From NCBI GenBank assembly GCA_020310875.1, contig CM035416.1, forward strand, positions 74,731,483 to 74,795,482: a DNA stretch of 64,000 bases. Reading direction: 5' to 3'. The translations under genes were made by a program, and so were the position numbers. A model generated the notes under the pieces. The model was not told the DNA's origin and did no database searches. It saw only the letters and a list, made by a program, of their open reading frames with translations. This DNA comes from Ceratopteris richardii (lineage: Eukaryota; Streptophyta; Polypodiopsida; Polypodiales; Pteridaceae). Shown one piece after another: positions 38,751 through 50,100 of the stretch (its first letter is position 1; the number at the start of each line of letters is the position of its first letter).

Positions 38751-39977
38751 CCTTTCCCTAGTCAAGAGAGGCAACAACTCCAACACGACTAGCCAGCACT
38801 CGTGGACACCAGAATTGGAACTTGGTGCCTCCCCCTTTGCCCCCATTCCCCTCTTCGTTTGAATTCACACTACGTGTGCTCTATATAGGAGTAAAGACTT
38901 GGAACATTTGAATTTATGCTAAGACGACAATAAAAACACCCCTGGCAGCCCGTCTCAAGCGACCTTAAAACTGTAAGCGAACCATGGATTAGGCTGTTCG
39001 ACTCCATAAATTCTTGCAAAGCAGTGCCCCACATGATCCGGATACATCCAAGCAGCACAAGTTGTACAACGATAGACATGAAGTGTACGAAGTCATGAAT
39101 TAATAATTGAGCTTTCTGCAGCCTGCTTCGTAGCGCACAGATTCGAGACTCTTGCGTTGTTTTTCTGGGCAATGAGCATCTCTGTAGGCTGTTTTGACGT
39201 ATCTGAGCTTCTAGCCTCTGCAAATGAACGAGGTCATCGACGCCATGGTCGAACACGTGCAGAGACTCGGACTCAGGGGAATCGAGATAAAAGAGCCGTC
39301 TGGCACGTGGGCGATGTGCGGACAAAAGGTTGGTTCTTCGGGTGGGTTAAAGGCTTTCCGCATCAAGAGCGAGCCCTTTATGCCTGACGTTATTTTGCTC
39401 TTTTCATATAGATCCATATCGCCTCGAGTCCTCACTGATTGCGGCTCTCTCTGTACCAATCTCTCTCCTTCTTAGCGGCTTATGTTCTGTGCCTGTGGGC
39501 GGAGCTTTCTTCCAGGACCGTGAGAGAGGTGGGAAGCGCAAGTGGGTACGATTGTTGAGGAGCAAACGCAGGCCAAGTTGACGGAAGAGGGATGAATGAC
39601 GCGTTCCTTTCTGCTTCTCTCCCTGCCGTGTTCATTATCTCTCTCTCTGTCTCTTACTCCATGTGTGCGTCGCTTTCTTCCGGTCTATGTCGCCCTGGAT
39701 CTCTCTCTCTCTCATCCTCCTTACTAGCCGGCGGTTATGCTCTCTTTATGATCATGTGTGAGAGAGTTCTTCAAGCCGATAATGGTCTCAAGATGCGTCC
39801 AGACGGGTGACGGCAGCACCCCCATCTGGATGTTGATCGCATGTAGTAGCCCCATCTCCACCTTCTATGGCATTAGGGTATTCCTGAGAATTAAGAGTAG
39901 ATTCAGACGGAGAGGGGGCAATGTCACCTCACTCAGATAGCACTCTTTTTTCCGACATTGAAAAGAGAGAACACTTC
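38751..39977. other. GC-richer region, no assignable gene
   Basis: Less AT-rich than the rest of the window and free of recognisable transposon domains. The most gene-like stretch is 39224-39475 (+), which is open for 83 residues from an ATG, starting MNEVIDAMVEHVQRL, with ordinary composition but no family I recognise. Two CACGTG motifs (near 39255 and 39304) lie in it. 39592-39810 is a second short frame, Ser/Leu-rich, made from a CT-rich tract. Either could be an exon or chance. I would not call a gene without transcript evidence. Confidence 0.35.
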
Positions 39978-39993
39978 GGTCCGCAAATATTTC
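39978..39993. repeat. SINE target duplication, left copy
   Basis: GGTCCGCAAATATTTC, identical to 40159-40174. Confidence 0.88.
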
Positions 39994-40158
39994 TTTTTAT
40001 GAGAGTACAATGAATTGGAAATACACACTCACACATCCAACCTCTCTGACTTTGAGGCACGCATCATGAGAGACTCATGACATGTCCAGCCAAGACTTGA
40101 ACTCAAGACTTCCTCCCACAGTTTCAAAGCGTCAACCACTAGGCTACACAGGCTCGAA
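39994..40158 (-). mobile_element. tRNA-derived SINE
   Basis: A 165-base element on the minus strand. Its head (near 40150-40080 in minus orientation) resembles a tRNA gene. TAGCCTAGTGGTTGACGC matches the pol III A box, and GAGTTCAAGTC, about 34 bases further, matches the B box. A non-tRNA body with GTCATGAGTCTCTCATGATG follows, ending in a short A tail (TTTTT on the plus strand after 39993). Perfect 16-bp target duplications flank it (39978-39993 and 40159-40174). It is not a working tRNA, because the cloverleaf 3' half and acceptor pairing are absent. SINEs carry no protein and depend on a LINE for mobility. Confidence 0.88.
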
Positions 40159-40174
40159 GGTCCGCAAATATTTC
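40159..40174. repeat. SINE target duplication, right copy
   Basis: GGTCCGCAAATATTTC, identical to 39978-39993. Confidence 0.88.
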
Positions 40175-40612
40175 GTGCAACCTCCTTCCTTCGCAACACC
40201 TCTATCCAATCTTCATAGATGGCTTCTCTAACTGCGGAGTTCGTACTGTTCACACAGACATTGCAGATAAAAGAAGAAAAGTCTGAGAGCAGAGATGGGA
40301 GATACGCACACACTCATATTCAATCTTCACATTGAAGTACAATACAATTGCTCATCTATTAACAACAAATTAAATGACTTCAACAACAAATTAAATGACT
40401 GAAATCAAATCATCATTTAAGTGAAACCCATATTTGTTGAAACTAAACGTGCGATGGATTAAAAGTTCTTCCTCACCTTCACGGCCACTGCAACAACTCA
40501 ACCTAGACATGTTTACTTTCAACATATGTGGAGTTGACGATTGAGCAAATTTAAACGGCTTCATTAAACTGTAATTGGATTTCAGTCGTGTAAATTGTTG
40601 TTGATAGATGAG

Positions 40613-42143
40613 TATTTTTTTTTTAAAAAAAAGGAAGTTCGGCCTTGGCCTATTCTCCCGGACTTTAATTAAAGTAAAGAAGAAAAGTTACACGTGAATG
40701 GGACTAGTGCCCATGGGACTCCCCAAATTCCACAAAGCAGGGGACAAGTTCGGTAAGCTAGAGGGCATTACAAATGAGGCGTACAAAACTATCATCTCCC
40801 TCATGCGGAACCCATTTGGATTTCAGCTTGTTATCTACGAGGAGATAAATACGGTGGTGCCTAAATGGTGGAGATCTCTTATCTCGGGAGATTCTTTTAC
40901 CTAGAAGAAACACGGATTTCTCAGTCGACCATTCCTTTGGGGTTTGTCCAAAGTTGATAGCACATCGCTCCCTCCAAATCTTCCAAAGAGTCTCGCCTCT
41001 GATGGCATTCCATAGCCTTGATGAGCAGCCAACCGCCTCACCCAACAGCGCCTGTTGCCATTTGATTTGGTTCCAGAGATGCAAAATCCGTGTCACGTGA
41101 TACCAGATAACACGGGACTTGGGGCAATCGAAGAAGAGGTGAACAAGGTCTTTGATGCAACAGTGGCACCGCTTCCACCATGGAGGCACACCACAAATTT
41201 TGTTGGTCCTTGCGTTGTACCAGATACCCTTATGCAAGATTTGCCACATGAGAACGGACTTCTTGATCTCAATAAGGGGGTGCCACATAGAAATGAACTT
41301 GAGTTCCCATCGAAGTTTGGTCCAGGAAAGGCACCACACCTTGTTAAGAGTGTGATGACCATCTAAGCTTTCTTTGAAGTTGGGAATTCTGGATAGTTTC
41401 TTACCATTGCTCCACTTGAGGCCCTCTAGGCAAGGAAGATCTTGTCCACAAAGAAGGTGGGTAGTTGAGTGGTCCCACGCTAAACACCTATTTTGAAGAA
41501 GAGTCCATTCTTCGAGGGAAACTCTATGTCTCAGGTCTAAGTCTTCAAACCTGATCCACTGGCCGGTCTCTTGTTTCCAGAGCTATTTCCACTGTTTGAA
41601 CCCCTTGTTCCATAGCCGCTTAGCTGTTTAGAGGTTCCAAGGCTCCACCTCCCTTATGCCACTGATCGGGAACCAGATAGAGTCATTTTGTCTTATCCCA
41701 GCAGCCCACTTCCACTCCTCACTGATTCTGATGAGTTGTTTGGCTTTGTTCCAACTCTTCCATAAGGAACACACGAGGCTAGAGCCTTTAGGGGGACACC
41801 AGGTGGGGGGAGAACAAAAGCGTGAGGATCCGAATGTCCTTCCAACCGGGAAGACCAACAAAGGTAAGGTCTTTCAAATTTGTGAAGATCAATTTAGCCC
41901 ACGAGGACTCTCTATTGCACCAAGCCTTGATAAACTACTTTGCCACCAACTTGTCAACCAACCCAGCGATATCCAAAATACCCAAGTCCCCCGAGTCTTT
42001 CGAGCTAATACAAGTTTCCCATTTGATTTTGGGAATCTCCCTCCTATTGAGGTCCCCCGTCCATAGAAAGTTTCTACATATCCTTTCCACTTTGGCCAAT
42101 TCTTTCTCCTTAGGTCTCCCACACGAGATATAGTAACCGGTAT
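40613..42143 (-). mobile_element. 5'-truncated LINE
   Basis: A non-LTR retrotransposon fragment, minus strand, about 1.53 kb. It is bounded by the direct repeat TGATAGATGAG at 40602-40612 and 42144-42154. A T-rich run right after the left copy (40615-40624) represents the 3' tail. The 3' coding end is recognisable (see the pseudogene entry). Truncation at the 5' side is typical of target-primed reverse transcription. It is inserted in the right arm of the foldback element, so it is younger than that element. Confidence 0.85.
40758..42122 (-). pseudogene. LINE reverse transcriptase end and zinc-binding domain
   Basis: On the minus strand, 42120-41890 reads EKELAKVERICRNFLWTGD, IPKIKWETCISSKDSGDLGI, then LVDKLVAK. 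This is the thumb/linker region that follows the reverse transcriptase core in plant LINEs. 41339-40758 is an open stretch holding the C-terminal zinc-binding domain: KSVLMWQILHKGIWYNART, then CHCC...DLVHLFFDCPKSRVIWYH. Between them (about 41880-41340) stops and frameshifts occur. Endonuclease and the catalytic RT core are absent through truncation. The product of the intact family would be ORF2. Confidence 0.85.
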
Positions 42144-42184
42144 GATAGATGAGCATTTGTATTATACTTCAATGTGAACACTTA

Positions 42185-42275
42185 ATGTGTCTGTGTGTGA
42201 GTGCGCATGTGCGTGTGCTTGGAATCTCATGTCTGTGTGTGCGTGCGCGTGTGCGTCTGCTTGGAATCTCCCATC
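42185..42275. repeat. two-copy 42-bp GT-rich tandem repeat
   Basis: GTGTGTGAGTGCGCATGTGC...CTTGGAATCTCATGTCT is followed by a similar second copy ending CTTGGAATCTCCCATCT. It lies at the right end of the foldback element. Confidence 0.7.
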
Positions 42276-42309
42276 TGCCCTTTCTCCTTGTATATGCTCA
42301 ATTGTCAAG

Positions 42310-42545
42310 TCCATATTTGTTGAAACTAAACATGCAGTGGATTAAAAGTTCTTCTTCACCTTCACCATCACTGTAACAAATCAACCTGAAGTACTTATTT
42401 TTAAGTCTTCCAAAGCAGTGGATTAAAAGTTCTTCTCCATGACCTTCATGACCACTGTAACAACTCAACCTGAAATACTTATTTTTAGGTTCTTCTTTAC
42501 CTTCACGATCGCTGTAACAACTCCCTGAAATGCTTATTTTAAGTC
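42310..42545. repeat. degenerate 75-90-bp tandem repeats
   Basis: About three copies of a unit containing GTGGATTAAAAGTTCTTC, CACCTTCACGATCACTGTAA, CAACTCAACCTGAAATACTT and ATTTTTA. A further diverged copy lies at 40428-40517 inside the foldback element (GATGGATTAAAAGTTCTTCC). Non-coding. Confidence 0.75.
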
Positions 42546-43341
42546 TTCCAAAATTTGGATAACATCAGTGCTCGAAAAAAATGCGTTGGAAATCTCAAAC
42601 TCTCGGGCTGTTGCCTCCTCCTCCCTGCCTAATCGTACAATGAAAAATGATCTTTCACATTCATCTCTGTCAGAATATGCAGCCTGCTTTCTTGCTTTTT
42701 CTATTAATTTCGTTCTTCTGCTGCTGCTTCTTCTTCTTCTTGCATCGTCTACATCCAACCTGTAAGTGTAATGGCGCACATGATGCAAGTGGGATGTCGA
42801 GCAAAATGCAAGTGGCGTATGTACTCAACTACCTGGTCCCTCTCCTCTCCGCCGCTCCATGGCTATGAAGCAAGTTGTGATATTGATTTTGAGAAGGCAA
42901 TTGGCAATAAAGAACTGTGATGTTGACATAGACAAGCAGAGCATGAAAGGGCAACTCAATGATCCCCAGCGCATAGATGGAAGGGGGATAAAGGGGATGT
43001 ACCTCAACAACAAAAGCAAGAGAAAATCAAAAATCGCTTTCATCAAGAAATTGTCCCAGCTATCGGTCACAATTCTACTTATTACGAGTGTAAAAGGGAT
43101 TGCAGATGTCCATTTCCTTTTCCTCTTTTTGATGAAGTTTAAATGCGATGTTGATAAACATGAGAAAAGCTTGAGCTCTTTCAAAGGTTTCTTGTTTTAT
43201 AATGCAGAATCATTATCAAGAAGCAGAAAATATAATACAGCACATTTCTTCTGGACCATGGGAAATCATTTAAAAAAAAGGGACCAATTTCTCGAGACCA
43301 TAAAAGGGTTAGACATTAAAAGAACAACTAATGGTCTCTGA
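42546..43341 (+). other. unassigned open frames
   Basis: 42859-43341 is open for 160 residues (MAMKQVVILILRRQLAIKNC...), Lys-rich with a hydrophobic stretch near residues 68-92. No family recognised. Upstream, 42568-42765 encodes a Leu-rich tract from a (CTT)n repeat and ends at CCAACCTGTAAGTG, a good splice-donor match. On the other strand, 42788-42534 is a charged 84-residue frame. None has homology I can name. These may be decayed gene pieces or chance frames in less repetitive DNA. Confidence 0.2.
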
Positions 43342-44697
43342 GTGTGATCACAAAGGAACTGATGTCTCAGCAAAAAAGCCTTCATCAACTCAATTTCAAT
43401 CCAATCGAGCAAAATTAGAGGCATACACACTTCATATTGCTGTGTGTTTGGTGCTCGAGCTTGTAGATACCTTGAAAGCTGGATGCCTCCCAACCAGCGC
43501 CTAAATTTGACAAGCAGGACAAAATTTCACATGAGAGAAGAAATTCTAGGAACTTCCATGGTCATATTTTGACATGGTATAAAAGAGCACATATACAGAA
43601 AAAAATACCAATCTCAGCTTTTCATTTGACAGCAATTTTAAATCTTTACAAGTTTTGACAGCAAAAATGGCCCTTGATAGGAAAATCAACTATCAATTCT
43701 GAGCGTTGCTTCCAAGCTCTCAATAAATAATTGTGTCATTAGAGAGCATTTTGCTTTGATAAACGACAAATATGACCATATAAACGATCATCTTCCACTC
43801 ATTATAAAAGTGCAGAAAAAGTGTTTGAAGATGCTCATCTTGCTAGCGCAAAAGTCAGAAAGAAATTTTCATCCCTTGCAAGTCTTCCTAACAGAAAATC
43901 CAATGAGAGAAAATTGTGTTGACTTTACACTTACTGAATCCACTTATTTCATTACTCATTGTTGTTGTTGTTGTCAATTTTGTGTGTGTATGTGTGTTTG
44001 TGTGTGTGTGTGAGAGAGAGAGAGAGAGTTCACTTTCTAAAACATAGTTTTCATAGAGCTCAACCCTTGGATGCCGTTTCGGTTTCAGTATTAAATCTTG
44101 TAGCTTACAAGTGGGCGAAAGCTTGACAATGGAAATTATGTACGTTTTGGTTATGTTCAATTCAATTGAGATGTTTTTCCAGACATGATAAAAGATGTGA
44201 TAGTCGGAATATAGCAATATTGTTGTTATTTGTAAAGAAAGAGCCAAGCATATGATTATGTGGGCGCTGTTCTGCATCAAGAATAGGCCATGTCAATGAG
44301 TCTATCAATCTATAGTAAACAAATCTATGAGAAAAAAAATCTATAGTAAACAAGTGAGGGAAGAGGGAAATTCAATGAAAAAAAAAATCTATAGTAAACA
44401 AGTGAGGGAAGAGGGAAATTCCATGTAAGATAACTGTTATCTTCTTTTTCTCTAATTAGAATTTCTTTATGTTACCTATTTTAGCAAGCATTCTCAATTA
44501 ATGCCATGTTTAAATTGTTCATGTTCGTTAGGTCATAAACTACCCAGCAAGTGTAGGATGTTGTGTGCATTTGCAAAGAAGTGTATGAGACCATAGAGAT
44601 TAAATGTGTTTGATATCATTTCTATTCACTCAAATACCTAAGTTATAAGGGTGACTATGAGAATGAACTTTGAGTAGTTTAACAAGAATGGTGATCG
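43342..44697. other. non-coding stretch with small simple repeats
   Basis: No gene seen. It contains a (GT)n(GA)n tract at 43981-44028 and a 48-base tandem duplication at about 44333-44424 (CTATAGTAAACAAGTGAGGG starting at 44341 and 44389). The remainder shows no recognisable feature. Confidence 0.55.
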
Positions 44698-44700
44698 TTC
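44698..44700. repeat. CACTA target duplication, left
   Basis: TTC, repeated at 55538-55540. Confidence 0.75.
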
Positions 44701-44755
44701 CACTACAACAGATCGGCCGTATACCGAGGCTTCTACCGAGGAAAATGAATGGGTG

Positions 44756-44998
44756 CAATTTTGCCCCGACGTCGGTGTAAGGGTCGGTGTAGGCGTTGGA
44801 ACCAAAGCGCCGGTATAAACGTCGGTATGAGCGTCGATATAAGCATCGGTATGAGCGTCGGTATGAGCATCGGTATAAGCGTCGGTATAAGCGACGGTAT
44901 AAGCGTCGGTATAAGCCACGGTATGCCCCTGGGCAAAATAGTCGGTATAAGCATCGGTATGTGCCTGGGGATACCGACACTTATACCGTCGCCTATAC
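44756..44998. repeat. left subterminal repeat array of the CACTA element
   Basis: About fifteen copies of a 12-bp unit, consensus CGGTATAAGCGT with G/A and T/C variants (CGGTATGAGCGT, CGATATAAGCAT). They run in direct order from about 44810 to 44965, then flip to the inverse form (TTATACCGTCGCCTATACCG) near 44980. In CACTA elements subterminal repeats bind the transposase accessory protein; that role here is inferred. Confidence 0.85.
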
Positions 44999-45018
44999 CG
45001 AAGACCATATCTGCAAAT

Positions 45019-45107
45019 TCTTTTTTGGGCAGAGTGTGCTGTCTCTTGCTACAGCAACATTCCCAAGCTATTGTGTAGCAAAAGACAATACATTCTGCCC
45101 AAGAAAA
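45019..45107. repeat. imperfect hairpin inside the CACTA element
   Basis: 45019-45053 (TCTTTTTTGGGCAGAGTGTG onward) pairs with 45107-45073 over about 35 bases with few mismatches. The key paired blocks are GGGCAGA/TCTGCCC and TTGCTACA/TGTAGCAA. The loop is about 19 bases. It could be a small foldback element or an RNA hairpin precursor. No flanking duplication was identified. Confidence 0.65.
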
Positions 45108-45239
45108 ACCCAACTACATGTGAGATGTATGATAGGCAACAAAAACATGATTTGATAAAGCAAAACATACTCTCAAATACAAAAGACATGAGCGAAATGA
45201 ATCATGAACCATGTACAAAGAAATGAGACACATTGACAT

Positions 45240-45917
<678 letters not shown>

Positions 45918-46960
45918 TGTTGGTGCATACCAATCACCAATTGAAGGCTTGGAAGATCAAATGATGCAGGAAGAATCAATTTCTAAAGTATGGAAGAAGA
46001 TCACAATCAGAGGACAAGAGAAGTGTACACATATGTACATTAGCATAGTCATAGATGACTTAGTTTTTTGTTCAGTAAGAATTATGTACAAATTATCTAT
46101 AAATACCTTGAGAAAAGTCGGGGCATGGAGAGGAGAGCAATGAGAGCATATGTCACAATAGTCATATGTCAAGATTGAGGGAAATAGAAGTCATAAGATA
46201 GAAGAAAGTGAATGTGTGTTAGCTCTCATCACTCAGTTGTATTTTCTCTGAGTAAATGAAAAATTTTGCGCCCGATGTTTCTGCGTGTTCTCCTTCTACA
46301 GTAGATCAATTGTGGAATGCTTTTGTACAAGTCTAAGTTGAGAGTTGCTTGACCTCTGTGCAAAGTTTCAGCTTCCAATTGTAATCAGGCTGAGTGAATT
46401 AAGTGTAGGAACATTCATATGTGAAGTGTATTCACAGGTTCCTAAAACAGGCGCATATTTCGAAGTTAATGTTTTGATCATTTCTCCTAGCACAGTTTAA
46501 AGTTTTGCATGAGTGAGGGCTTAATCTTTAAGTTGGAAGATAAGCTACTTATGTCTAGAAGCATTTTGTAAAACGGGTTCTATTCAAGGAGAACCAAGTC
46601 TTAAAAGTTACAGGTGTAAAGTCGACTGTTCTGAGTAACAGTTTCTGACATAGGTAACTTGAGAAGTTGATTTCTCAAGCTACACTTAATCTTTTGATGA
46701 GATTCAACGTGGAGTAGATGCGCAATCTCTAGGAGATACTTCGTACAAAGTTTCATCAAAAACTTTACACGTTTGATAGGTCAATGTGGAAAAATAGTGC
46801 AGCAGACTTTTCTGTGTTTCATCTTCTTCACAGATTTGTTAATCTTTTGGTAATTAGCAATTAATCCTCTAAATTAGTGGAGTGTTTGACTTATTCTTGG
46901 TATAGAGGTGTTCTAATCACAAGAATAAGTTGTTCTTTTGGAGATTAACATTCTCCATCA
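45918..46960 (+). repeat. 5' LTR of the intact copia element
   Basis: A 1043-base LTR starting TGTTGGTGCATACC. TATAAAT at 46098-46104 is the likely TATA box, so U3 is about 180 bases and the transcribed part of the LTR is long. GGAGA (46940-46944) and TCTCC (46952-46956) form a small inverted repeat next to the primer site. Confidence 0.95.
46098..46104 (+). promoter_or_regulatory. TATA box in the 5' LTR
   Basis: TATAAAT about 180 bases into the LTR. The same motif is at the equivalent place in the 3' LTR (near 51553) and in the LTR at 62482 (62630-62636). Confidence 0.65.
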
Positions 46961-46961
46961 G

Positions 46962-46973
46962 TGGTATCAGAGC
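46962..46973 (+). other. primer-binding site, initiator Met tRNA
   Basis: TGGTATCAGAGC one base after the 5' LTR. Confidence 0.95.
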
Positions 46974-47191
46974 AGGAGACATCAATTTGAAGAAATTTGA
47001 AGAAAAGGAGGATCCCGACTGCTGCAGATTCAAGAAATTCAACATTTGAAGGATCAAGAAGTGAAAGCTTGGAGTTAAAGCTCGAGGAGAAGACAAATTG
47101 ACATCAAGAAAGGCAAAAGGAGTTCAATTCGAAGTAAAGGTACATACATTGTTTGTAAAGCTTGAAGTTTCAATACACAGGTGGATACAAG

Positions 47192-50100
47192 ATGGGAGAA
47201 AGCTTGCAGATTGATAAGCTAGATAGGGAGAACTATCCAGCATGGTCCATGAGGATGGAAGCACACCTCATGAGCAAAGACCTTATAGCATTTATTACAG
47301 GAGATGAAGAAAAACCAGAGTTTGCAGATCCAAGTATTCCTACTAGGGAAGAACTTGCAATGTTGAAGACTTGGATGAGAAAGGATGCTCAAGCAAGGAG
47401 TATCATCTACATGTCTGTAAATGATTACCTTCTACCTCACATCAGAGGTTTGGAAAGTGCTACAGATGTTTGGAATGCCTTGGAAGAGCATTTCCAAAAT
47501 ACTACTAAGTCAAGGAAGTCCTCACTATGGGCTGAGTTCACAACCTTCAAGAAGAAGAGCTCACAATCAATTTCAGATTATGTGGCAAAGATGAAAGATA
47601 TTGCAGATAGCTTGGGAGCAGTGGATGAAGATATTGAAGAGGAAAAGTTGGTAAGACAAATACTTACAGGTTTGAGAGGAGATGAGAAGTGGAAGCCTTT
47701 TATCTTGTCTATAGAGTTGTCACTTGATCATTTTACTCCTGACCTTAATCAATTGCTAGGACACATGCTAACCTTTGAGCAGGATCTTAAAGGAGATAAT
47801 GATAGAAGTACAAGTCAAGCTATGTACTCCAAAGACAAGAAAAAGAATGGCAAGGGAAAGCAATCAAATGATGATGAAGGGAATTCAAATCAAGCCAACT
47901 TCACAAAAGGGAAGACAAATTTCAGAGGTAAAGGAAGAGGAGGTAAGAACAAAGATAATGCTAAAGCTTGTTGGATTTGTGGCAGAACAAATCATTTGGC
48001 AAATGATTGTTGGTATAATAATCAAAATGGAGGATACAACAATCAGAATTATAGTCAAAGAGGTAGAGGAGGCAGAAACCAAAGAGGCAATTTCAGAGGA
48101 AGAGGTGGTAGGACATCATATGGTAGAGGAGGTGGAAGAAACTTCCAATCTCAGTCCTACAACAATAATTATTACAATTATGCATCAGATCAGAAGGATG
48201 ACATGACTCTTATCCTGAATGCAACTCATGAATCAATGGGAGAAGATCAAAGAGTGTTTTATATTGACTCAGGGTGCAGCAACCATCTGAGTGGGAATCT
48301 ATCCTTGATGACTGATATGGAAGCAAGGGTGAATGGACATACAGTTCAAACAGGTGACAATACCAAACATAAAGTGGAGAGCATTGGATCAGTGAAGACA
48401 AAGAATGGAAGTACACTTCTGAGCAAGGTACTTTATGTTCCTACTATTCCTAAAAATTTGATAAGTGTAGGGCAAATTGTGGAGAAAGGATATGAGGTAA
48501 GATTCACAAATGATGGTGTTTATGTACAAGATCCAAATCAGGGATATAGAACCATAATTGCAGGTAAAAAGGAAGGAAGATTGTTTACTCTCAAAGTCCA
48601 AGGTAATGTGGGACATGCATTGTTTACCTATGGAGGTCAAAAGGTGTCTGAATTAGACCTATGGCATAAGAGGCTAGGTCATTTCAATGAGAGAGCTATA
48701 AAGGAGATGTCAAAGAATCAGGTAGTGCTTGGATTGCCAAACATTGAAGGGCAACATATGGTGTACAAGTGTGAAGCTTGTCAATTAGGTAAAGCACATA
48801 AAAGTTCTTATAACAAATCAGGGTACAAGTATTCAAATATGCTTGAATTGGTTCATACAGATGTATGGGGTCCCTCAAGGGACTATAGCATAAATGGATC
48901 CAGATATTATGTGTTGTTTGTTGATGATGCAACCAGGTGGATTACTTTGTATGTAATCAAGGACAAATCAGAAGTCTTCAAGACATTCAAACATTTCCAT
49001 GCTTATGCAGAAAGGATCACAGGACAAAAGCTCAAGAGGTTAAGATCAGATGGAGGGGGAGAGTATTTCTCAAAAGAGTTTGATGATCATTTGTGGAATG
49101 CAGGTATCAAAAGAGAAGTGACTTGCAGGTACTCCCCTCAACAAAATGGAGTAGCAGAAAGGAGGAATAGGACTCTTGTAGAGTTTGCAAGAGCCATGAT
49201 GAAGGAAAAGAATTGTCCAAATTACTTATGGGCAGAGGCCATTAACACTGCAACATACCTTGTGAATAGGTTGCCTTGCAAAGCTTTGGATGGAGGAACC
49301 CCTTATGAAGCATGGTGGGGTAAGAAGCCTAGTCTTGATCATTGCAAAGTTTTTGGATGTATTGCATATGCTTATGTTCCTTCACAATTAAGACATAAGC
49401 TAGAACCAAAAGCAGAGAAGTATGTGTTTATTGGATATGATGATAGACAAATGGGTTACAGGTTGTGGAGTCCATCCACAAAGCAATTTCTTGTTACTAA
49501 AGATGTGACATTTGATGAGCAAAACATGTGGTATACAGGATCACCAAATGAGTATGCAGGTGTTGAAGAAATTCAAAGGAAAGGAAAGGCAAAGGTAAAA
49601 GTATGTGAAGAAATTGTTGATGAAATTGACTCTAGATGTAGAGTGCAGGATCATGTAGAAGAAGGGCCAAGATTTGATCCAGAATCAAATGAGGCTGAGA
49701 CTTCAAGAAGTGCAGAAATCAAGAGATCTACAAGAGAAAGGAAAGAGCCTATAAGGTATAGTTATGATACATCTTTCCTAACAATAAAAGATTATGCCTA
49801 CATTGTGAAAACAGAAGAAGACCCAACTACTTTTGAAGAAGCCAAAGGTAAACAGAATTGGGAGAAGGCAATGCAAGAAGAGTATGATGCTCTACTTGAA
49901 AATGAAACTTGGGAATTAGTACCAAGACCAAAGAATCAGAAAGTCATTGGATGCAAGTGGGTATATAAAACAAAGAGGTTTGCAGATGGTAAGGTGTCTA
50001 GATATAAGGCTAGACTTGTGGTAAAAGGTTATGCCCAAACTTATGGGGTAGATTATGATGAAACCTTTAGTCCTGTTGCTAAGATGTCTACAATTAGGAC

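Larger units (their letters stand above)
40290..42280. mobile_element. foldback/MITE-like element interrupted by a LINE
   Basis: Imperfect terminal inverted repeats. ATGGGAGAT near 40294 pairs with ATCTCCCAT near 42267. Inside these, 40326-40368 (TTCACATTGAAGTACAATAC onward) pairs with 42179-42144 plus 40612-40596 once the LINE is removed. Pairing continues through GACTGAAATC near 40396 and GATTTCAGTC near 40579. Without the LINE the element is roughly 450 bases. It has no coding capacity. The outer boundary and target duplication could not be fixed by eye. A 21-base internal duplication (CAACAACAAATTAAATGACT) widens the left arm. Confidence 0.6.

Noticed and set aside
38870..39325. 151-residue minus-strand frame as a host gene
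   Set aside because: No recognised motifs, and it overlaps a plus-strand frame that is equally plausible. Insufficient support for either as a coding call.
39994..40158. A functional tRNA gene
   Set aside because: A-box and B-box-like sequences are present, but the 3' half of the cloverleaf is not, and target duplications plus an A tail identify a SINE.
41055..42133. Plus-strand frames over the LINE
   Set aside because: The recognisable zinc-binding and RT motifs are on the minus strand; these are antisense shadows.
44630..45155. Frames encoding YRCLYRRSYRRLYRR-type or IGMSVGMSIG-type repeats
   Set aside because: Translations of the 12-bp CACTA subterminal array in different frames, not proteins.
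47162..47191. N-terminal extension of gag-pol beginning at TTG
   Set aside because: TTG is not a plausible start here. The ATG at 47192 matches the start in the other copies at 5216 and 63718.
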